Shown: positions 46,546-56,012, counted from the stretch's first letter. The stretch: 64,000 bases of DNA from Pseudoxanthomonas sp. F37 (GCF_022965755.1 NZ_CP095187.1:1-64000), one strand, 5' to 3'. The notes: generated by a model from the sequence alone, not told the origin. Program-made: numbers and translations.

Positions 46546-47397
46546 ATGCGCCGCGACCATATCCTCACGCTTTCGTGCCCGGACACCACCGGCATCGTCT
46601 ACCGCGTCACCGGGCTGCTGTTCGATGCCGGCTGCAACATCCTGGATGCCCAGCAGTTCGGCGACGAGGAATCCGGCCGCTTCTTCCTGCGCGTGCACTT
46701 CGACCTGCCCGATGGCGTCCTGGCCGAAACGCTGCACGCGCGCTTCCAGCCGCTGGCCGATGCGTTGGCGATGGACTGGCAGCTGCACGACGCCCGCCGC
46801 AAGGCGCGGCTGATGGTGCTGGTGAGCAAGCAGGGACACTGCCTCAACGACCTGCTGTTCCGCGTGCACAGCCGGCAGCTGCCGGTGGAGATCGCCTGCG
46901 TGGTTTCCAACCACGCCGACTTCGCCCCGCTGGCGCAGTCCTACGGCGTGGCCTTCCATCACCTGCCGGTCACTGCTGACCACCGCGACGAACAGGAGCG
47001 GCGCATCATCGACCTGGTCGAGCGCGAACGGATCGACCTGGTGGTGCTGGCGCGCTACATGCAGATCCTCTCGCCGGCGCTGTGCGATGCGCTGGCCGGC
47101 CGCGCCATCAACATCCACCACAGCTTCCTGCCCAGCTTCAAGGGCGCCAAACCGTACCACCAGGCGCATGCGCGCGGGGTCAAGATCATCGGCGCCACCG
47201 CGCACTACGTGACGCGCGAGCTCGACGAAGGCCCCATCATCGAACAGGACGTGGCCCGCGTGGATCACGCGATGACGCCGAAAGAGCTGGTGCGCATGGG
47301 CAGCGACATCGAATCGCTGGTGCTCGCGCGCGCCGTGCGCCGCCATGTGGAGCACCGCATCCTGCTCAACGGCCATCGCACGGTGGTGTTCCGCTGA
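46546..47397 (+). CDS. purU: Formyltetrahydrofolate deformylase
   Basis: The 283-residue protein has an N-terminal ACT domain (DHILTLSCPDTTGIVYRV, about 4-21) and a C-terminal formyl transferase-like domain. Catalytic residues lie in NIHHSFLPSFKGAKPYHQA (about 189-207: the Asn/His pair) and GATAHYVTRELDEGPIIEQD (about 216-235, with the catalytic Asp). It hydrolyses 10-formyl-THF to formate and THF, balancing one-carbon pools and feeding PurT. The start is 9 bp after the I78 inhibitor stop, so the two may share a transcript. Confidence 0.95.
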   Translation: MRRDHILTLSCPDTTGIVYRVTGLLFDAGCNILDAQQFGDEESGRFFLRVHFDLPDGVLAETLHARFQPLADALAMDWQLHDARRKARLMVLVSKQGHCLNDLLFRVHSRQLPVEIACVVSNHADFAPLAQSYGVAFHHLPVTADHRDEQERRIIDLVERERIDLVVLARYMQILSPALCDALAGRAINIHHSFLPSFKGAKPYHQAHARGVKIIGATAHYVTRELDEGPIIEQDVARVDHAMTPKELVRMGSDIESLVLARAVRRHVEHRILLNGHRTVVFR

Positions 47398-47427
47398 GGC
47401 GCGAACCGGCGTGGTGCGGGGCGTGCG

Positions 47428-47503
47428 GTGTGGGAGCAAGGTCGGTCGCGGAGCGTTTCATGCCGGTCGCGGAGGAGCATCGCGACGGGCGTCGCTCCCA
47501 CAG
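47428..47503. repeat. REP-like inverted repeat
   Basis: GTGTGGGAGCAAGGTCGGTCG (from 47428) is mirrored, imperfectly, by CGCGACGGGCGTCGCTCCCACA (to 47502). Shorter and more degenerate than the elements at 42452 and 52800, it shares the GGGAGC / GCTCCC ends. It lies between purU and the first M20 gene. Confidence 0.65.
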
Positions 47504-47590
47504 TACCGCAGCCGCTCTCATGCCTTAGCATCATTGGACGCATCGCGGGGGCGCGCTAGCATCGTGCTCCCCATTCCATCGGATGCCGCC

Positions 47591-48898
47591 ATGCTCCGCG
47601 CCCACCGCCTGTTCGCCGCCCTGCTCGTCGCCACCGCCGCACTGGCCGGTGCCGACGCCCGCGCACAGGACGCCACCGCGCTGGCTGCGCTCGAACGCGC
47701 GCAACCGCAGCTGGTGCAATGGCGCCGCGACTTCCACCAGCATCCCGAGCTGGGCGAGCAGGAAGTCCGCACCGCCAGGCGCGTCGCCGACCACCTGCGC
47801 TCGCTGGGGCTGACGGTCCGTACCGGCGTCGGCAAGACCGGCGTGGTCGCGGTGCTGAAGGGCGCGAAGCCGGGACCGCGCATCGCTTTGCGCGCCGACA
47901 TGGACGCGCTGCCCGTCACCGAACAGACGGGCCTGCCGTTCGCCTCGAAGGTGAAGGCCGAGTACCGCGGCCAACCGGTCGGCGTGATGCACGCCTGCGG
48001 CCACGATGCGCATGTCGCCATCCTGATGGGCGTGGCGCAGGCGCTGGTCGCGGCGAAGGACGAACTGGCCGGCGAAGTGATGTTCGTCTTCCAGCCGGCG
48101 GAAGAAGGTCCGCCGGTCGCGGGCGAGGTGTTCGGCGCGGCGTTGATGCTGCAGGAGGGCGTGTTCGAGGACTTCACCCCGGACGCCGTGTTCGGCCTGC
48201 ATGTCTGGGCCGGCCTGCCGGTGGGCAGCGTGGGCTACCGCAGCGGGCCACTGCTGGCCGCGGCGGACGAATGGTCGCTGGTGGTGAAAGGCAGGCAGAC
48301 GCACGGTTCGCGTCCGTGGGACGGCGTGGACCCGATCACCCTGGGCGCGCAGATCCTGCTGGGCACGCAGAGCATGATCGCGCGCCAGGTGAACATCGCC
48401 ACCAGTCCGGTGGTGCTGACCGCCGGCCAGTTCCAGGCCGGCGTACGCTTCAACATCATCCCCGACGAAGCCACCCTGGTCGGCACGCTGCGCACCTTCG
48501 ACCCTGCCGTGCGCGAGGACGTGATCGCACGCTTCCGCCGCATCGCCGACGACTACAGCCATGCCAGCGGCGGCAGCGCCGAGCTGAAGGTCGCCAACAA
48601 CGCGCCGGCCACCATCAACCAGCCCGCGCTCACCCAGCGCGTGCGGCCTTCGCTGGAGAAGGCGGTCGGCGCGGCGAACGTGGTGGAGATGCCGCTGGTG
48701 ACGGTGGCCGAGGACTTCTCGCAGTTCGCCAACACGGTACCGGGCTTCTACTTCTTCGTCGGTGCGACGTCGAAGGGCATCGATCCGGCCACCGCGCCGA
48801 TCAACCACTCGCCGCAGTTCCTGCTGGACGAACAGGCGCTGCAGACCGGCAGCCGGGCGATGCTGCAGGTGGCGCTGGACTATCTCGGCACGCGCTGA
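47591..48898 (+). CDS. Secreted M20 amidohydrolase (hippurate hydrolase-like)
   Basis: The 435-residue protein has a signal peptide (cut near ARA, about residue 24). M20 family metal-site blocks are FHQHPELGEQE (about 53-63), RADMDALPV (about 101-109), MHACGHDAHVAILMG (about 133-147) and FQPAEEGPPVAGEVFG (about 169-184), with dimerisation-domain GVRFNIIPDEA. These enzymes hydrolyse N-acyl amino acids, hippurate or indole-acyl conjugates using two metal ions; the signal peptide puts it outside the cytoplasm. A close paralogue is at 50844. Confidence 0.92.
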   Translation: MLRAHRLFAALLVATAALAGADARAQDATALAALERAQPQLVQWRRDFHQHPELGEQEVRTARRVADHLRSLGLTVRTGVGKTGVVAVLKGAKPGPRIALRADMDALPVTEQTGLPFASKVKAEYRGQPVGVMHACGHDAHVAILMGVAQALVAAKDELAGEVMFVFQPAEEGPPVAGEVFGAALMLQEGVFEDFTPDAVFGLHVWAGLPVGSVGYRSGPLLAAADEWSLVVKGRQTHGSRPWDGVDPITLGAQILLGTQSMIARQVNIATSPVVLTAGQFQAGVRFNIIPDEATLVGTLRTFDPAVREDVIARFRRIADDYSHASGGSAELKVANNAPATINQPALTQRVRPSLEKAVGAANVVEMPLVTVAEDFSQFANTVPGFYFFVGATSKGIDPATAPINHSPQFLLDEQALQTGSRAMLQVALDYLGTR

Positions 48899-48910
48899 TC
48901 GAGAGTGGAG

Positions 48911-48981
48911 GTGGGAGCGACGCAAGCCGCGAGCTTTTCGTGGGGTCCAGGCAGGAGCATCGCGACGCAGGTCGCCCCCCC
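48911..48981. repeat. REP-like inverted repeat (degenerate)
   Basis: GTGGGAGCGACGCAAGCCGC (from 48911) and ATCGCGACGCAGGTCGC (from 48958) followed by a C-tract form an imperfect pair related to the 47428 element. A fragment with the same AAGCCGCGAGCTT string is seen near 14282. Confidence 0.6.
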
Positions 48982-49036
48982 ATGCTTTTGCCGGCGCCGT
49001 GCCGATGTCTTCCTCCCCGCCTGGCAGGGCGAGGGA

Positions 49037-49822
49037 TCAGAGCCCCATCCACACCCGCAACGGATGCTGCGGGTCGGCCAGCAGGCGGATCGCCAGCGCG
49101 ATCGACACGGTGACCAGCAGCGGCTTGATGATGCGGGCGCCCTGCCTCATCGCGAAACGCGAACCCAGCTGCGCACCCAGGAACTGGCCCGCCCCCATCA
49201 GCAGGCCGATCTTCCACAGCACCGCGCCATGGACGAGGAACACGGCGAACGCACCGACGTTCGAACCGAAGTTGAGGAACTTGGTGTGCGCGGTCGCCTT
49301 GAGGATGCCGAAGCCGGCCAGGGCCACGAAACCCAGCATCAGGAACGAGCCGGTGCCCGGGCCGAACACGCCGTCGTAGAAGCCGATCGCCGGCACGAAG
49401 GTCAGCGCGAACACCTGCGGGCGCATGCGCTGGTGGCGATCCACGTGGCCGATGTCGGGTTTCAGGCCGAAGTACACGGCAATGCCGACCAGCAGGAACG
49501 GCAATGCCCACTTCAGCCAGTCCACCGGAATGACCGTGGCCAGCAACGCACCGCCTACCGCGCCCAACGCCGCGGTCAGCACCATCGGCAGCTGGCCCTT
49601 GAGGTCGACGTGCCCATGGCGCGCATAGGCCCAACTGGCCGACCCCGATCCGAACAGCGACTGCAGCTTGTTGGTGCCCAGCACCTGCAGCGGCGGAATG
49701 CCGGCCAGCAGCATGGCGGGAATGGTGATCATGCCCCCACCGCCGGCGATGGCATCGATGAAGCCCGCCAGCATCGCGGCGAGGAACAGCAGCAGGAACA
49801 CCTGCAGGGCGAGGTCGGGCAT
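49037..49822 (-). CDS. TauE/SafE family sulfite exporter-like protein
   Basis: The 261-residue membrane protein has about eight TM helices. Family features are AGFIDAIAGGGGMITIPAML (about 18-37; the Gly-rich loop after TM1) and FYDGVFGPGTGSFLMLGFV (about 147-165, the second repeat of the motif). Members export sulfite, sulfonates or organosulfur acids. ORF extension to 49951 exists, but the ATG at 49822 is the normal start. It is divergent from the DUF6624-like gene. Confidence 0.9.
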   Translation of the reverse strand: MPDLALQVFLLLFLAAMLAGFIDAIAGGGGMITIPAMLLAGIPPLQVLGTNKLQSLFGSGSASWAYARHGHVDLKGQLPMVLTAALGAVGGALLATVIPVDWLKWALPFLLVGIAVYFGLKPDIGHVDRHQRMRPQVFALTFVPAIGFYDGVFGPGTGSFLMLGFVALAGFGILKATAHTKFLNFGSNVGAFAVFLVHGAVLWKIGLLMGAGQFLGAQLGSRFAMRQGARIIKPLLVTVSIALAIRLLADPQHPLRVWMGL

Positions 49823-49910
49823 GGAATGGCGGAGGTGGTGGATGGCATCGCCCGTGACGACGCGGCGGTGCGGATGCGTGTGTATTCTAGGGCTTCCTCC
49901 ATCGCCAAGG

Positions 49911-50801
49911 ATGATGACGGTGCACACGCCGGGAATCCTGATCGCATGCATGGGTCTTTGCCTCGCGGCCGTAGCGCAGGCCAGCGACTATCGCAGCGCG
50001 CTCGCCGCCTACAGGGCGAAGGACTACCCCACCTGCGCGCGCCTGTATGGTCAGCAGGCGGACCGCACGCCGCCGGTCCGCGGCGCCGCCTACGACGCGG
50101 CATGCTGCCTGGCCCTGGCCGGCGACAAGGAAGCGGCCCTGGCCCGATTGGCCGCCACGCCCTCGGATCTGCTGCGCAGCCATATCGCCGACGATGCCGA
50201 TCTGGCGTCCTTGCACGATGATCCGCGCTGGACGGCCTTGCTCGCGCGCCATCGCCGCGACATGGCGGCCGAGATGTCCGGCCGCGACGATGCCCTGCTG
50301 GAGGAATTGCAGCAGCGGGTCGACAGGGATCAGGACGCGCGCAACCAGGCCATGCAGGCTCCCACCGACCCGGTGCTCGCCGCCAAGCTGGGCGAGGTCG
50401 ATCGCGACAACACCACCTGGCTGAAGGCCTACCTGGACGCGAACGGATGGCCCGGCTACGACAAGGTGGGCCGCAGCGGCAGCATGGGATTCTTCCTGCT
50501 CGCCCAGCATGCCGATCACGACCCTGCCTTCCAGGAACAGGTCCTGGCGATGCTGCAGGAAGCCGTTGAACGGGGACAGGCCTCGGGCATCCACCTGGCC
50601 TACCTGACCGACCGCGTGCGGATCGCCCAAGGCAGGCCGCAGCTCTACGGTACCCAGTTCCACACCGTGGAAGGCGTGCTGCAGCCCCGCCCCATCGAGG
50701 ATCCGGAGCATGTGGAGGCGCGCCGGGCCGCCCTGGGCATGCCCTCGTTGGCCGAATACACCGCGGACATGCAGGACATGTACGCGACACCGAAGAAGTA
50801 A
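49911..50801 (+). CDS. Secreted protein with DUF6624-like domain
   Basis: The protein is about 296 residues. The start is uncertain: tandem ATGs at 49911/49914 or a GTG at 49920 that has AAGGA at good spacing. The N-terminus is a signal peptide ending near AQA (ILIACMGLCLAAVAQA). Then come about 90 residues of TPR-like helices (YRAKDYPTCARLYGQQADRT), and the C-terminal half has DRDNTTWLKAYLDANGWPGY and GSMGFFLLAQHADHDPAFQ, typical of the DUF6624 family, with a conserved W-P and QHADHD. The function of that family is unknown. Confidence 0.75.
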   Translation: MMTVHTPGILIACMGLCLAAVAQASDYRSALAAYRAKDYPTCARLYGQQADRTPPVRGAAYDAACCLALAGDKEAALARLAATPSDLLRSHIADDADLASLHDDPRWTALLARHRRDMAAEMSGRDDALLEELQQRVDRDQDARNQAMQAPTDPVLAAKLGEVDRDNTTWLKAYLDANGWPGYDKVGRSGSMGFFLLAQHADHDPAFQEQVLAMLQEAVERGQASGIHLAYLTDRVRIAQGRPQLYGTQFHTVEGVLQPRPIEDPEHVEARRAALGMPSLAEYTADMQDMYATPKK

Positions 50802-50843
50802 CGCACTACTGTCTGATCCCTCGACCCTTTGCCGGACATCGCC

Positions 50844-52172
50844 ATGCCCAACCCTCTGCTGCTTTCCGTCATCGCGCTGGCCATCGCCTCGCTTGCCCCC
50901 ACGGCCGCCGCGCAGGATGCCCCGCCCACGCAGCGGCCCGAGGTCATCGCCGCCGGCAAGGCGATGCAGCAGCAGGTGATCGGCTGGCGGCGGCATTTCC
51001 ACCAGTACCCGGAACTGTCCAACCGCGAGGAGCAGACCGCCAGGCGCGTGGCCGAGGAGCTGCGCAAGCTGGGCCTGCAACCGCGCACCGGCATCGCGCA
51101 CCACGGCGTCACCGCGCTGATCAAGGGCGGCAGGCCCGGCCCGCGCATCGCGCTGCGCGCCGACATGGACGCGCTGCCGGTCACCGAGCGCAACAGCCTG
51201 CCGTTCGCCTCCAAGGCCACAGCGACGTACCGCGGCGAAACCGTCGGCGTGATGCACGCCTGCGGCCATGACGCGCATACCGGCATCCTGCTGGGCGTGG
51301 CGAAGGCGCTGGTCGGCATGCAGGACAGCCTGCCAGGCGAAGTGCTGCTGGTATTCCAGCCCGCCGAGGAAGGCGCGCCGGCCGGCGAGGAGGGCGGCGC
51401 GGCGCTGATGCTGAAGGACGGCGTGTTCCGCGACTTCAAGCCGGAGGCGGTGTTCGGCCTGCACGTGTTCTCGTCGATCCCGGTCGGCCAGATAGGCGTG
51501 CGCCAGGGACCGCTGATGGCGGCGTCGGACAGCTTCACGTTGAAGGTGGTGGGCCGGCAGACGCACGGCTCGCGGCCCTGGGGCGGCGTGGACCCGATCG
51601 TGGCGATGGCCGACGTGATCGGCACCACCCAGACCATCGTCAGCCGGCGCACCGACATCTCCAGGCTGCCGGCCGTGGTCAGCTTCGGTGCGATCAAGGG
51701 CGGCATCCGCTACAACATCATCCCCGACGACGTGGAAGTGGTGGGCACCATCCGCACCTTCGACGAAGGCATGCGGCAGAAGATCTTCGCCGACCTGAAG
51801 AACGTGGCCACCCACGTCAGCGCCGCGCACGGCGCGAAGGTGGAGGCCAGCGTGCCCGACAACGACGGCAATCCGGTCACCGTCAACGACCCGGAACTGA
51901 CCGCGCGCATGCTGCCCAGCCTGCAGGCGGCGGTGGGCGCGGACAACGTGATCACCCCGCCCCTGCAGATGGGCGCGGAGGATTTCTCGTTCTACGCGCG
52001 CGAAGTGCCCTCGATGTTCTTCTTCGTCGGCAGCACGGCCCAGAGCATCGACCCGGTCACCGCGCCCAGCAACCACTCGCCCGAGTTCATGCTGGACGAG
52101 GCCTCGCTGGACGTGGGACTGCGCGCATTGCTGCAGGTGACGCTGGACTACCTGGAGAAGCCGAAGGGCTGA
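50844..52172 (+). CDS. Secreted M20 amidohydrolase, second copy
   Basis: The 442-residue protein has a signal peptide (cut after TAAAQ, about residue 24), metal-site motifs HQYPELSNREEQ, RADMDALPVTERN, MHACGHDAHTGILLGV and QPAEEGAPAGEEGG, and the lid region GIRYNIIPDDVEVVG. It is clearly paralogous to the protein at 47591 (same motif order, similar length), but the two genes are separated by the TauE and DUF6624 genes, so this is an old duplication rather than a fresh tandem one. It probably acts on N-acylated amino acids in the periplasm. Confidence 0.92.
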   Translation: MPNPLLLSVIALAIASLAPTAAAQDAPPTQRPEVIAAGKAMQQQVIGWRRHFHQYPELSNREEQTARRVAEELRKLGLQPRTGIAHHGVTALIKGGRPGPRIALRADMDALPVTERNSLPFASKATATYRGETVGVMHACGHDAHTGILLGVAKALVGMQDSLPGEVLLVFQPAEEGAPAGEEGGAALMLKDGVFRDFKPEAVFGLHVFSSIPVGQIGVRQGPLMAASDSFTLKVVGRQTHGSRPWGGVDPIVAMADVIGTTQTIVSRRTDISRLPAVVSFGAIKGGIRYNIIPDDVEVVGTIRTFDEGMRQKIFADLKNVATHVSAAHGAKVEASVPDNDGNPVTVNDPELTARMLPSLQAAVGADNVITPPLQMGAEDFSFYAREVPSMFFFVGSTAQSIDPVTAPSNHSPEFMLDEASLDVGLRALLQVTLDYLEKPKG

Positions 52173-52183
52173 ACGCTCTTTCC

Positions 52184-52393
52184 CTCTCCCTGCGAAGCGG
52201 GGAGAGATAAGGGGCCGCAGGCGGGAGAGGGGGAGAGCGGAGACTCGATGTCGCGAGCATCCGCGCTCCGGCAGCATCCGATTCCGCACAGCGAACACCA
52301 CGCGCTTCACGTCCGCGCGCGCCCCTCATCCGGCCCCGTATCGAGTACGGGGCAGGCTCTTCGGCCACCTTCTCCCCGCCACACGGGGAGAAG
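52184..52393. other. Series of three GC hairpins between M20 and ychJ genes
   Basis: CTCTCCC/GGGGAGAG (52184-52206), CCCCGTA-TCGAG-TACGGGG (52334-52352, 7-bp perfect) and CTTCTCCCCG/CGGGGAGAAG (52369-52393, 10-bp perfect, 5-nt loop) lie in this 230-bp gap between convergent genes. They resemble repetitive CTCTCCC-type intergenic sequences of xanthomonads and may act as terminators for one or both genes, although no T-run follows. No gene is visible here. Confidence 0.5.
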
Positions 52394-52402
52394 GGATCAA
52401 GC

Positions 52403-52786
52403 TCACCGGTGCTCGCCGTCCAGGTACAGCCATCGTCCGTCGAGGCGGACGAAGCGGCTGCGCTCGTGCAGGCGCACGGCGCTGCCGCCGCCGATGCGGT
52501 AGCGGGCGACGAACTCGACCTCGGCCGTATCCGGACCGGTGACACGGTGCTGCTTCACCGACAGGCCCAGCCACGCAGTGCGGGGCGCGCCGGGCGCATC
52601 CAGGCCGAGTTCGGCCGGACGGGTATCGGGATGCCAGGTCGCGCGCAGGTAGTCCGCGTTGGCGGTGACGAAGGCGCTGTAGCGCGAGCGCATCAGCGCT
52701 TCGGCGTCGGGGGCGGGCTCGCCGGCGTGGTAGCGGCCGCAGCAGGCGGCGTAGGTACGGCCGGTGCCGCAGGGGCAGGGGTTCAT
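52403..52786 (-). CDS. ychJ: YchJ family protein (SEC-C zinc motif)
   Basis: The 127-residue protein has an N-terminal SEC-C-type metal motif [17 protein letters not shown] (about 4-20: CxC...CC), then the YchJ core [20 protein letters not shown] (about 30-49) and a C-terminal GRWLYLDGE. The short single-domain form has one SEC-C motif. Its function is unknown; an NTF2-like fold is predicted for the family. An REP-like element lies immediately upstream. Confidence 0.92.
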   Translation of the reverse strand: MNPCPCGTGRTYAACCGRYHAGEPAPDAEALMRSRYSAFVTANADYLRATWHPDTRPAELGLDAPGAPRTAWLGLSVKQHRVTGPDTAEVEFVARYRIGGGSAVRLHERSRFVRLDGRWLYLDGEHR

Positions 52787-52799
52787 GGCATCGCTTCAC

Positions 52800-52917
52800 T
52801 GTAGGAGCGACGTGAGTCGCGACCGGGCACCCTCAGGCAACGGGACGGCGGAATCCTTGAGATGAGCAAGCCGATGGACAGTGACGTCATGCGGTCGCGA
52901 CCTATGTCGCTCCTACA
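52800..52917. repeat. REP-like element with 26 bp terminal inverted arms
   Basis: TGTAGGAGCGACGTGAGTCG (from 52800) is mirrored by GCGGTCGCGACCTATGTCGC then TCCTACA (52891-52917). The arms are the same type as those at 42452. The internal 60-70 bp are not obviously related to that element's interior. It lies between ychJ and folE, both on the minus strand. Confidence 0.75.
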
Positions 52918-52931
52918 ACATCGGCACGCAC

Positions 52932-53537
52932 TCAACGCTTGCCGTGGCCCGTCTCGATGAAGCGCAGGAACTCGGCGCGCGTGCGCGCATCGTCGCGGAA
53001 GGCGCCCAGCATCTTGCTGGTCACCATGCTGACGCCGCGCTTGTGCACGCCACGGGTGGTCATGCATTCGTGCGCGCCATCGACCACGACGGCCACCCCG
53101 CGGGGCTGCAGCACGTCCTGGATGCACTGCGCGATCTGCGCGGTCATCTTCTCCTGCACCTGGAAGCGGCGCGCATACACGTCCACCACGCGCGCCAGCT
53201 TGCTGATGCCCACCACCTTGCCGTCCGGCAGGTAGCCCACGTGCGCGCGGCCGATGATCGGCGCCATGTGGTGCTCGCAATGGCTTTCGAATTCGATGTC
53301 GCGCAGCACGATCATCTCGTCGTAGCCGGCGACCTCTTCGAACGTGCGCGCCAGGTACTCGCGCGGGTCCATCTGGTAGCCGCTGAACCAGTCGCGGTAG
53401 GCCTTGGCCACGCGCTTGGGCGTGTCCAGCAGGCCTTCGCGCGTGGGATCCTCGCCCGCCCATTCCAGCAGCACGCGCACGGCGTCCTCGGCCTGCGCCT
53501 GGGTCACCTTGCCGGTGTTCTCGTCGGAATGGCTCAT
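52932..53537 (-). CDS. folE: GTP cyclohydrolase I
   Basis: The 201-residue protein has [18 protein letters not shown] (about 29-46), [20 protein letters not shown] (about 83-102, with the Zn ligands Cys and His) and the C-terminal block [15 protein letters not shown] (about 154-168, the second Zn Cys). It converts GTP to dihydroneopterin triphosphate, the first step of folate synthesis. Length and motifs are typical. It is transcribed leftward; an REP-like element follows its stop. Confidence 0.95.
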   Translation of the reverse strand: MSHSDENTGKVTQAQAEDAVRVLLEWAGEDPTREGLLDTPKRVAKAYRDWFSGYQMDPREYLARTFEEVAGYDEMIVLRDIEFESHCEHHMAPIIGRAHVGYLPDGKVVGISKLARVVDVYARRFQVQEKMTAQIAQCIQDVLQPRGVAVVVDGAHECMTTRGVHKRGVSMVTSKMLGAFRDDARTRAEFLRFIETGHGKR

Positions 53538-53668
53538 CGCATGGACTCCTGCGGGGGGCGTGGAGGATAACCCATCGGACCTCCCGCGACCCGGACCGGT
53601 CGGGTGATCGATGCCTGGGCTGATACGGACGAGGCGACGCGCCGGATGCAGCGTCGCAGGCGGCATGG

Positions 53669-54217
53669 CTACTCCGCCGCGGCGGGGGCGCCCATCGCGC
53701 CACGGCTGTACATGCCGGAGCGGTCGAAGCAGCACGCGCGGCGCTTGCCGGAGGCCAGCATGTCGCAGGCGGTGGCGATGCGCTTGACCCGCGTCTCGGC
53801 CTTCTTGCCCGAGGTGATCCAGTGGATCCAGTCGCGGCGCGCCACCGCGGTCAGGCTGTTCCATACCGCCTTCGCCTCGGGTGCGGCCGCCAGGGCCTTG
53901 CGGACATCGGCCGGCACCACCGGCTCGGGCTCTTCCTTCACCGGCGCGATCGCCAGATCGACCCGGTCGCCGGCGACGACACCCGCGGACACCCGCAGCG
54001 CCTGCTCCACCTTCAGCCAATGACTGCCTTCTCCGTCCGGCTGCAGCGTGGCCTGGAACGGCTGGCCCGCCAGCGTGCCCTCCACCGTCACCAGGCTGCG
54101 CGTGGGCAGCTTCGCGCTGGCCGCGGCGGGCACCCGCAGGAAGGTCCACGCCGCTGCTTCCGGTTCGGCCGGACGTTGCAGCGTGGCGGAGAAACGGATC
54201 ACGGTGGAGGCGCTCAT
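53669..54217 (-). CDS. YdeI/OmpD-associated family protein (DUF1905)
   Basis: The 182-residue protein has an N-terminal DUF1905 domain (about 1-95), a small beta-barrel ([34 protein letters not shown]), and a C-terminal Bacteriocin-protection (YdeI/OmpD-associated) helical block with [29 protein letters not shown] and [15 protein letters not shown]. The molecular function of this family is not established. It has no signal peptide and is probably cytoplasmic. The next gene on the same strand, an isochorismatase homologue, ends 46 bp upstream of it. Confidence 0.85.
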   Translation of the reverse strand: MSASTVIRFSATLQRPAEPEAAAWTFLRVPAAASAKLPTRSLVTVEGTLAGQPFQATLQPDGEGSHWLKVEQALRVSAGVVAGDRVDLAIAPVKEEPEPVVPADVRKALAAAPEAKAVWNSLTAVARRDWIHWITSGKKAETRVKRIATACDMLASGKRRACCFDRSGMYSRGAMGAPAAAE

Positions 54218-54263
54218 GGCCGCATGGTACCGGCCGGCAGGGCGCGTGTGGGCTCGCGGACCG

Positions 54264-54824
54264 TCATGCATCATCGGGGAACAGGCCCGCCACCGCGCCT
54301 ACCGCGCCCACCTGCGCGCCCAGTCCGACGGCCATCACCTGCAGGGCATGGCGACGCCGTGCGGGGGTGATCGCGGCCACGGCGTCCTGCGGCACCCAGA
54401 CCGCGTACTCGCGCATGTTGGCGCCCTGCGCGGTGGCCAGTACGCAGGAATCGGCGGACACGCCGGTCAGCACCAGCCGGCGCACGCCCAGCTTGGCCAG
54501 CAGGATGGCCAGCGGCGTGGCGAGGAAGCCGGAATGCTTGGGCTTGAGCACGTGATAGTCGTGCGGGCGCGGCGCCAGCTGCCGCACGATCGCCGCAGAT
54601 GCGCCGCCGGCTTCGCGGCAGGCGGCCACCAGGTCGCCGAACTGCCCCTGCCAGTGCGAGAAGTTGTCGTTCACGTAGATCGTGGGCGCGCCGGCCGCGT
54701 CGAAACGCGCACGCAGCTGCCCGATGCGCGGCACGATGGCCCGCGCCGCCTTCGCCAGACGGTCGCCGCCCTCGAAGTCGAACAGGTTCACCATGTCCAG
54801 CACCAGCAAGGCGGTGTCGCTCAT
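54264..54824 (-). CDS. Isochorismatase-like cysteine hydrolase
   Basis: The 186-residue protein has Asp in LLVLDMVNLFDF (about 6-17), the Lys in VLKPKHSGFLAT (about 93-104) and the nucleophile Cys in TGVSADSCVLATA (about 120-132), i.e. the D-K-C triad of the isochorismatase/nicotinamidase superfamily. The substrate is likely a small amide or carbamoyl compound. Nicotinamidase-specific metal motifs are not obvious. Confidence 0.88.
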   Translation of the reverse strand: MSDTALLVLDMVNLFDFEGGDRLAKAARAIVPRIGQLRARFDAAGAPTIYVNDNFSHWQGQFGDLVAACREAGGASAAIVRQLAPRPHDYHVLKPKHSGFLATPLAILLAKLGVRRLVLTGVSADSCVLATAQGANMREYAVWVPQDAVAAITPARRRHALQVMAVGLGAQVGAVGAVAGLFPDDA

Positions 54825-54948
54825 CGCTCTTTCCCGTGCCCCGGCGCGCGTTTGGACTTGTGAACGTCGTGCATGCGTGGCCCTCACCTCGCGTTTGCGT
54901 ACATGCGCCTAAAACAGGGACTCCTTCCAACCCCCACGGAGTCTAGCC

Positions 54949-55569
54949 ATGGCGCGTTCCGCCAGTGTCAACACCGACCAGGTCCATGAACTGCTGCTGC
55001 AGGCGCTGGAAACCGAGCGCGGCGGCATCCAGATCTATACCACCGCGCTCAAGGCCGCCGTCAACGACGACCTGAAGAAGGAATGGGGCGAGTATCTGGA
55101 AGAAACACGCACGCACGAGCAGGTGCTCACGCGCGTGTTCGAGCAGTTGGATCTGGATACCGAAGCCGTGTCGCCGGGTCGCCAGGTGGTGGCGCACCTG
55201 GGCGCCTCGCTGGTCGAGGCCATCGAGATGGCGATCAAGCACGACACCCCGGAAGCCGCCCAGCTGGTGGCCGCCGAGTGCGTGGTGCTGGCCGAAACCA
55301 AGGATCACCAGAACTGGGAACTGATCGGCAAGGTCGTGGAACAGGGCGGCGCCCTGGCCAAAGTGCTGGAGCCGGCCTACAAGGCGGTGGAAAGCGACGA
55401 GGACCACCACCTGTACCACACCATGGGATGGGGCCGGGAACTGTGGATCCAGTCGCTGGGCATGCCGGCCGTGCTGCCGCCGCCGGAAGAGGTCAAGAAC
55501 GTCGAGACCGCCATCGGCGCCTCGCGCGCCGAGCAGAGCCGCGAGCAGATGCTCGGGCGCAAGCATTGA
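54949..55569 (+). CDS. Ferritin-like protein
   Basis: The 206-residue protein is mainly four long helices. Carboxylate/His pairs consistent with a di-metal ferritin-like site lie in LETERGGIQIYTTA (about 22-35), EEYLEETRTHEQVL region (about 48-60), VEAIEMAIKHD (about 90-100) and VVLAETKDHQNWELIG (about 109-124). It may store or detoxify iron or peroxide; exact class is unclear (DUF892/bacterioferritin-like). A good ribosome site (CGGAG) precedes the ATG. The next gene starts shortly after its stop and may be co-transcribed. Confidence 0.75.
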   Translation: MARSASVNTDQVHELLLQALETERGGIQIYTTALKAAVNDDLKKEWGEYLEETRTHEQVLTRVFEQLDLDTEAVSPGRQVVAHLGASLVEAIEMAIKHDTPEAAQLVAAECVVLAETKDHQNWELIGKVVEQGGALAKVLEPAYKAVESDEDHHLYHTMGWGRELWIQSLGMPAVLPPPEEVKNVETAIGASRAEQSREQMLGRKH

Positions 55570-55583
55570 GCCGCGGACGCCCC

Positions 55584-56012
55584 GTGCCGCGCGATGACCC
55601 TTCAGGTCCCCGGGGCCGCCTCGCCGAGGCGGTCCCGGTCGATCCGGCGCTGCTGACCTTCGGCATCGATGTGTTCCAGGCGGTGATGACCGGTGCTATG
55701 CCCGTGGACGAGTACGACGGAGACGACCTGCCCTGCCTGGGCATGAGCGCCATCACCCGGCAGGTCAGCGGGCACGGCCTGACCCCGCAGGAGGAGACCT
55801 CGCTGGTCATGCGCGTGGTCGCCTTTGGCGAGCTGCTGGGCCAGGCCGAGCACGATAGCCGCATCGCCGGCCACATCGCGCCGGCCCATGCCGGCGGCTA
55901 CCAGATCACCACCGCGTTCCTGCAGGCGGCGGCGGGCGCCGACATCGTGCAGCGCGCCGACGGTGGCTTCGCCTACGATCTGGAGAGCGTCGCCGCGCGA
56001 CTGGTTCACTGA
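55584..56012 (+). CDS. Hypothetical protein downstream of ferritin-like gene
   Basis: The protein is about 142 residues starting at a GTG (55584); a TTG at 55566 overlapping the previous stop is an alternative. It contains DVFQAVMTGAMPVDEYDGDD, LPCLGMSAITRQVSGHGLT and EETSLVMRVVAFGELLGQAEHD, with no family I recognise and no signal peptide. Its closeness to the ferritin-like gene suggests co-expression. The last 7 bp overlap the stop of the convergent DUF421 gene. Confidence 0.55.
   Translation: MPRDDPSGPRGRLAEAVPVDPALLTFGIDVFQAVMTGAMPVDEYDGDDLPCLGMSAITRQVSGHGLTPQEETSLVMRVVAFGELLGQAEHDSRIAGHIAPAHAGGYQITTAFLQAAAGADIVQRADGGFAYDLESVAARLVH

Noticed and set aside
49887-52310. An 807-codon minus-strand frame opposite the second M20 gene
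   Set aside because: It is antisense to the DUF6624 and M20 genes, with His/Arg/Gly-rich shadow composition and no domain.
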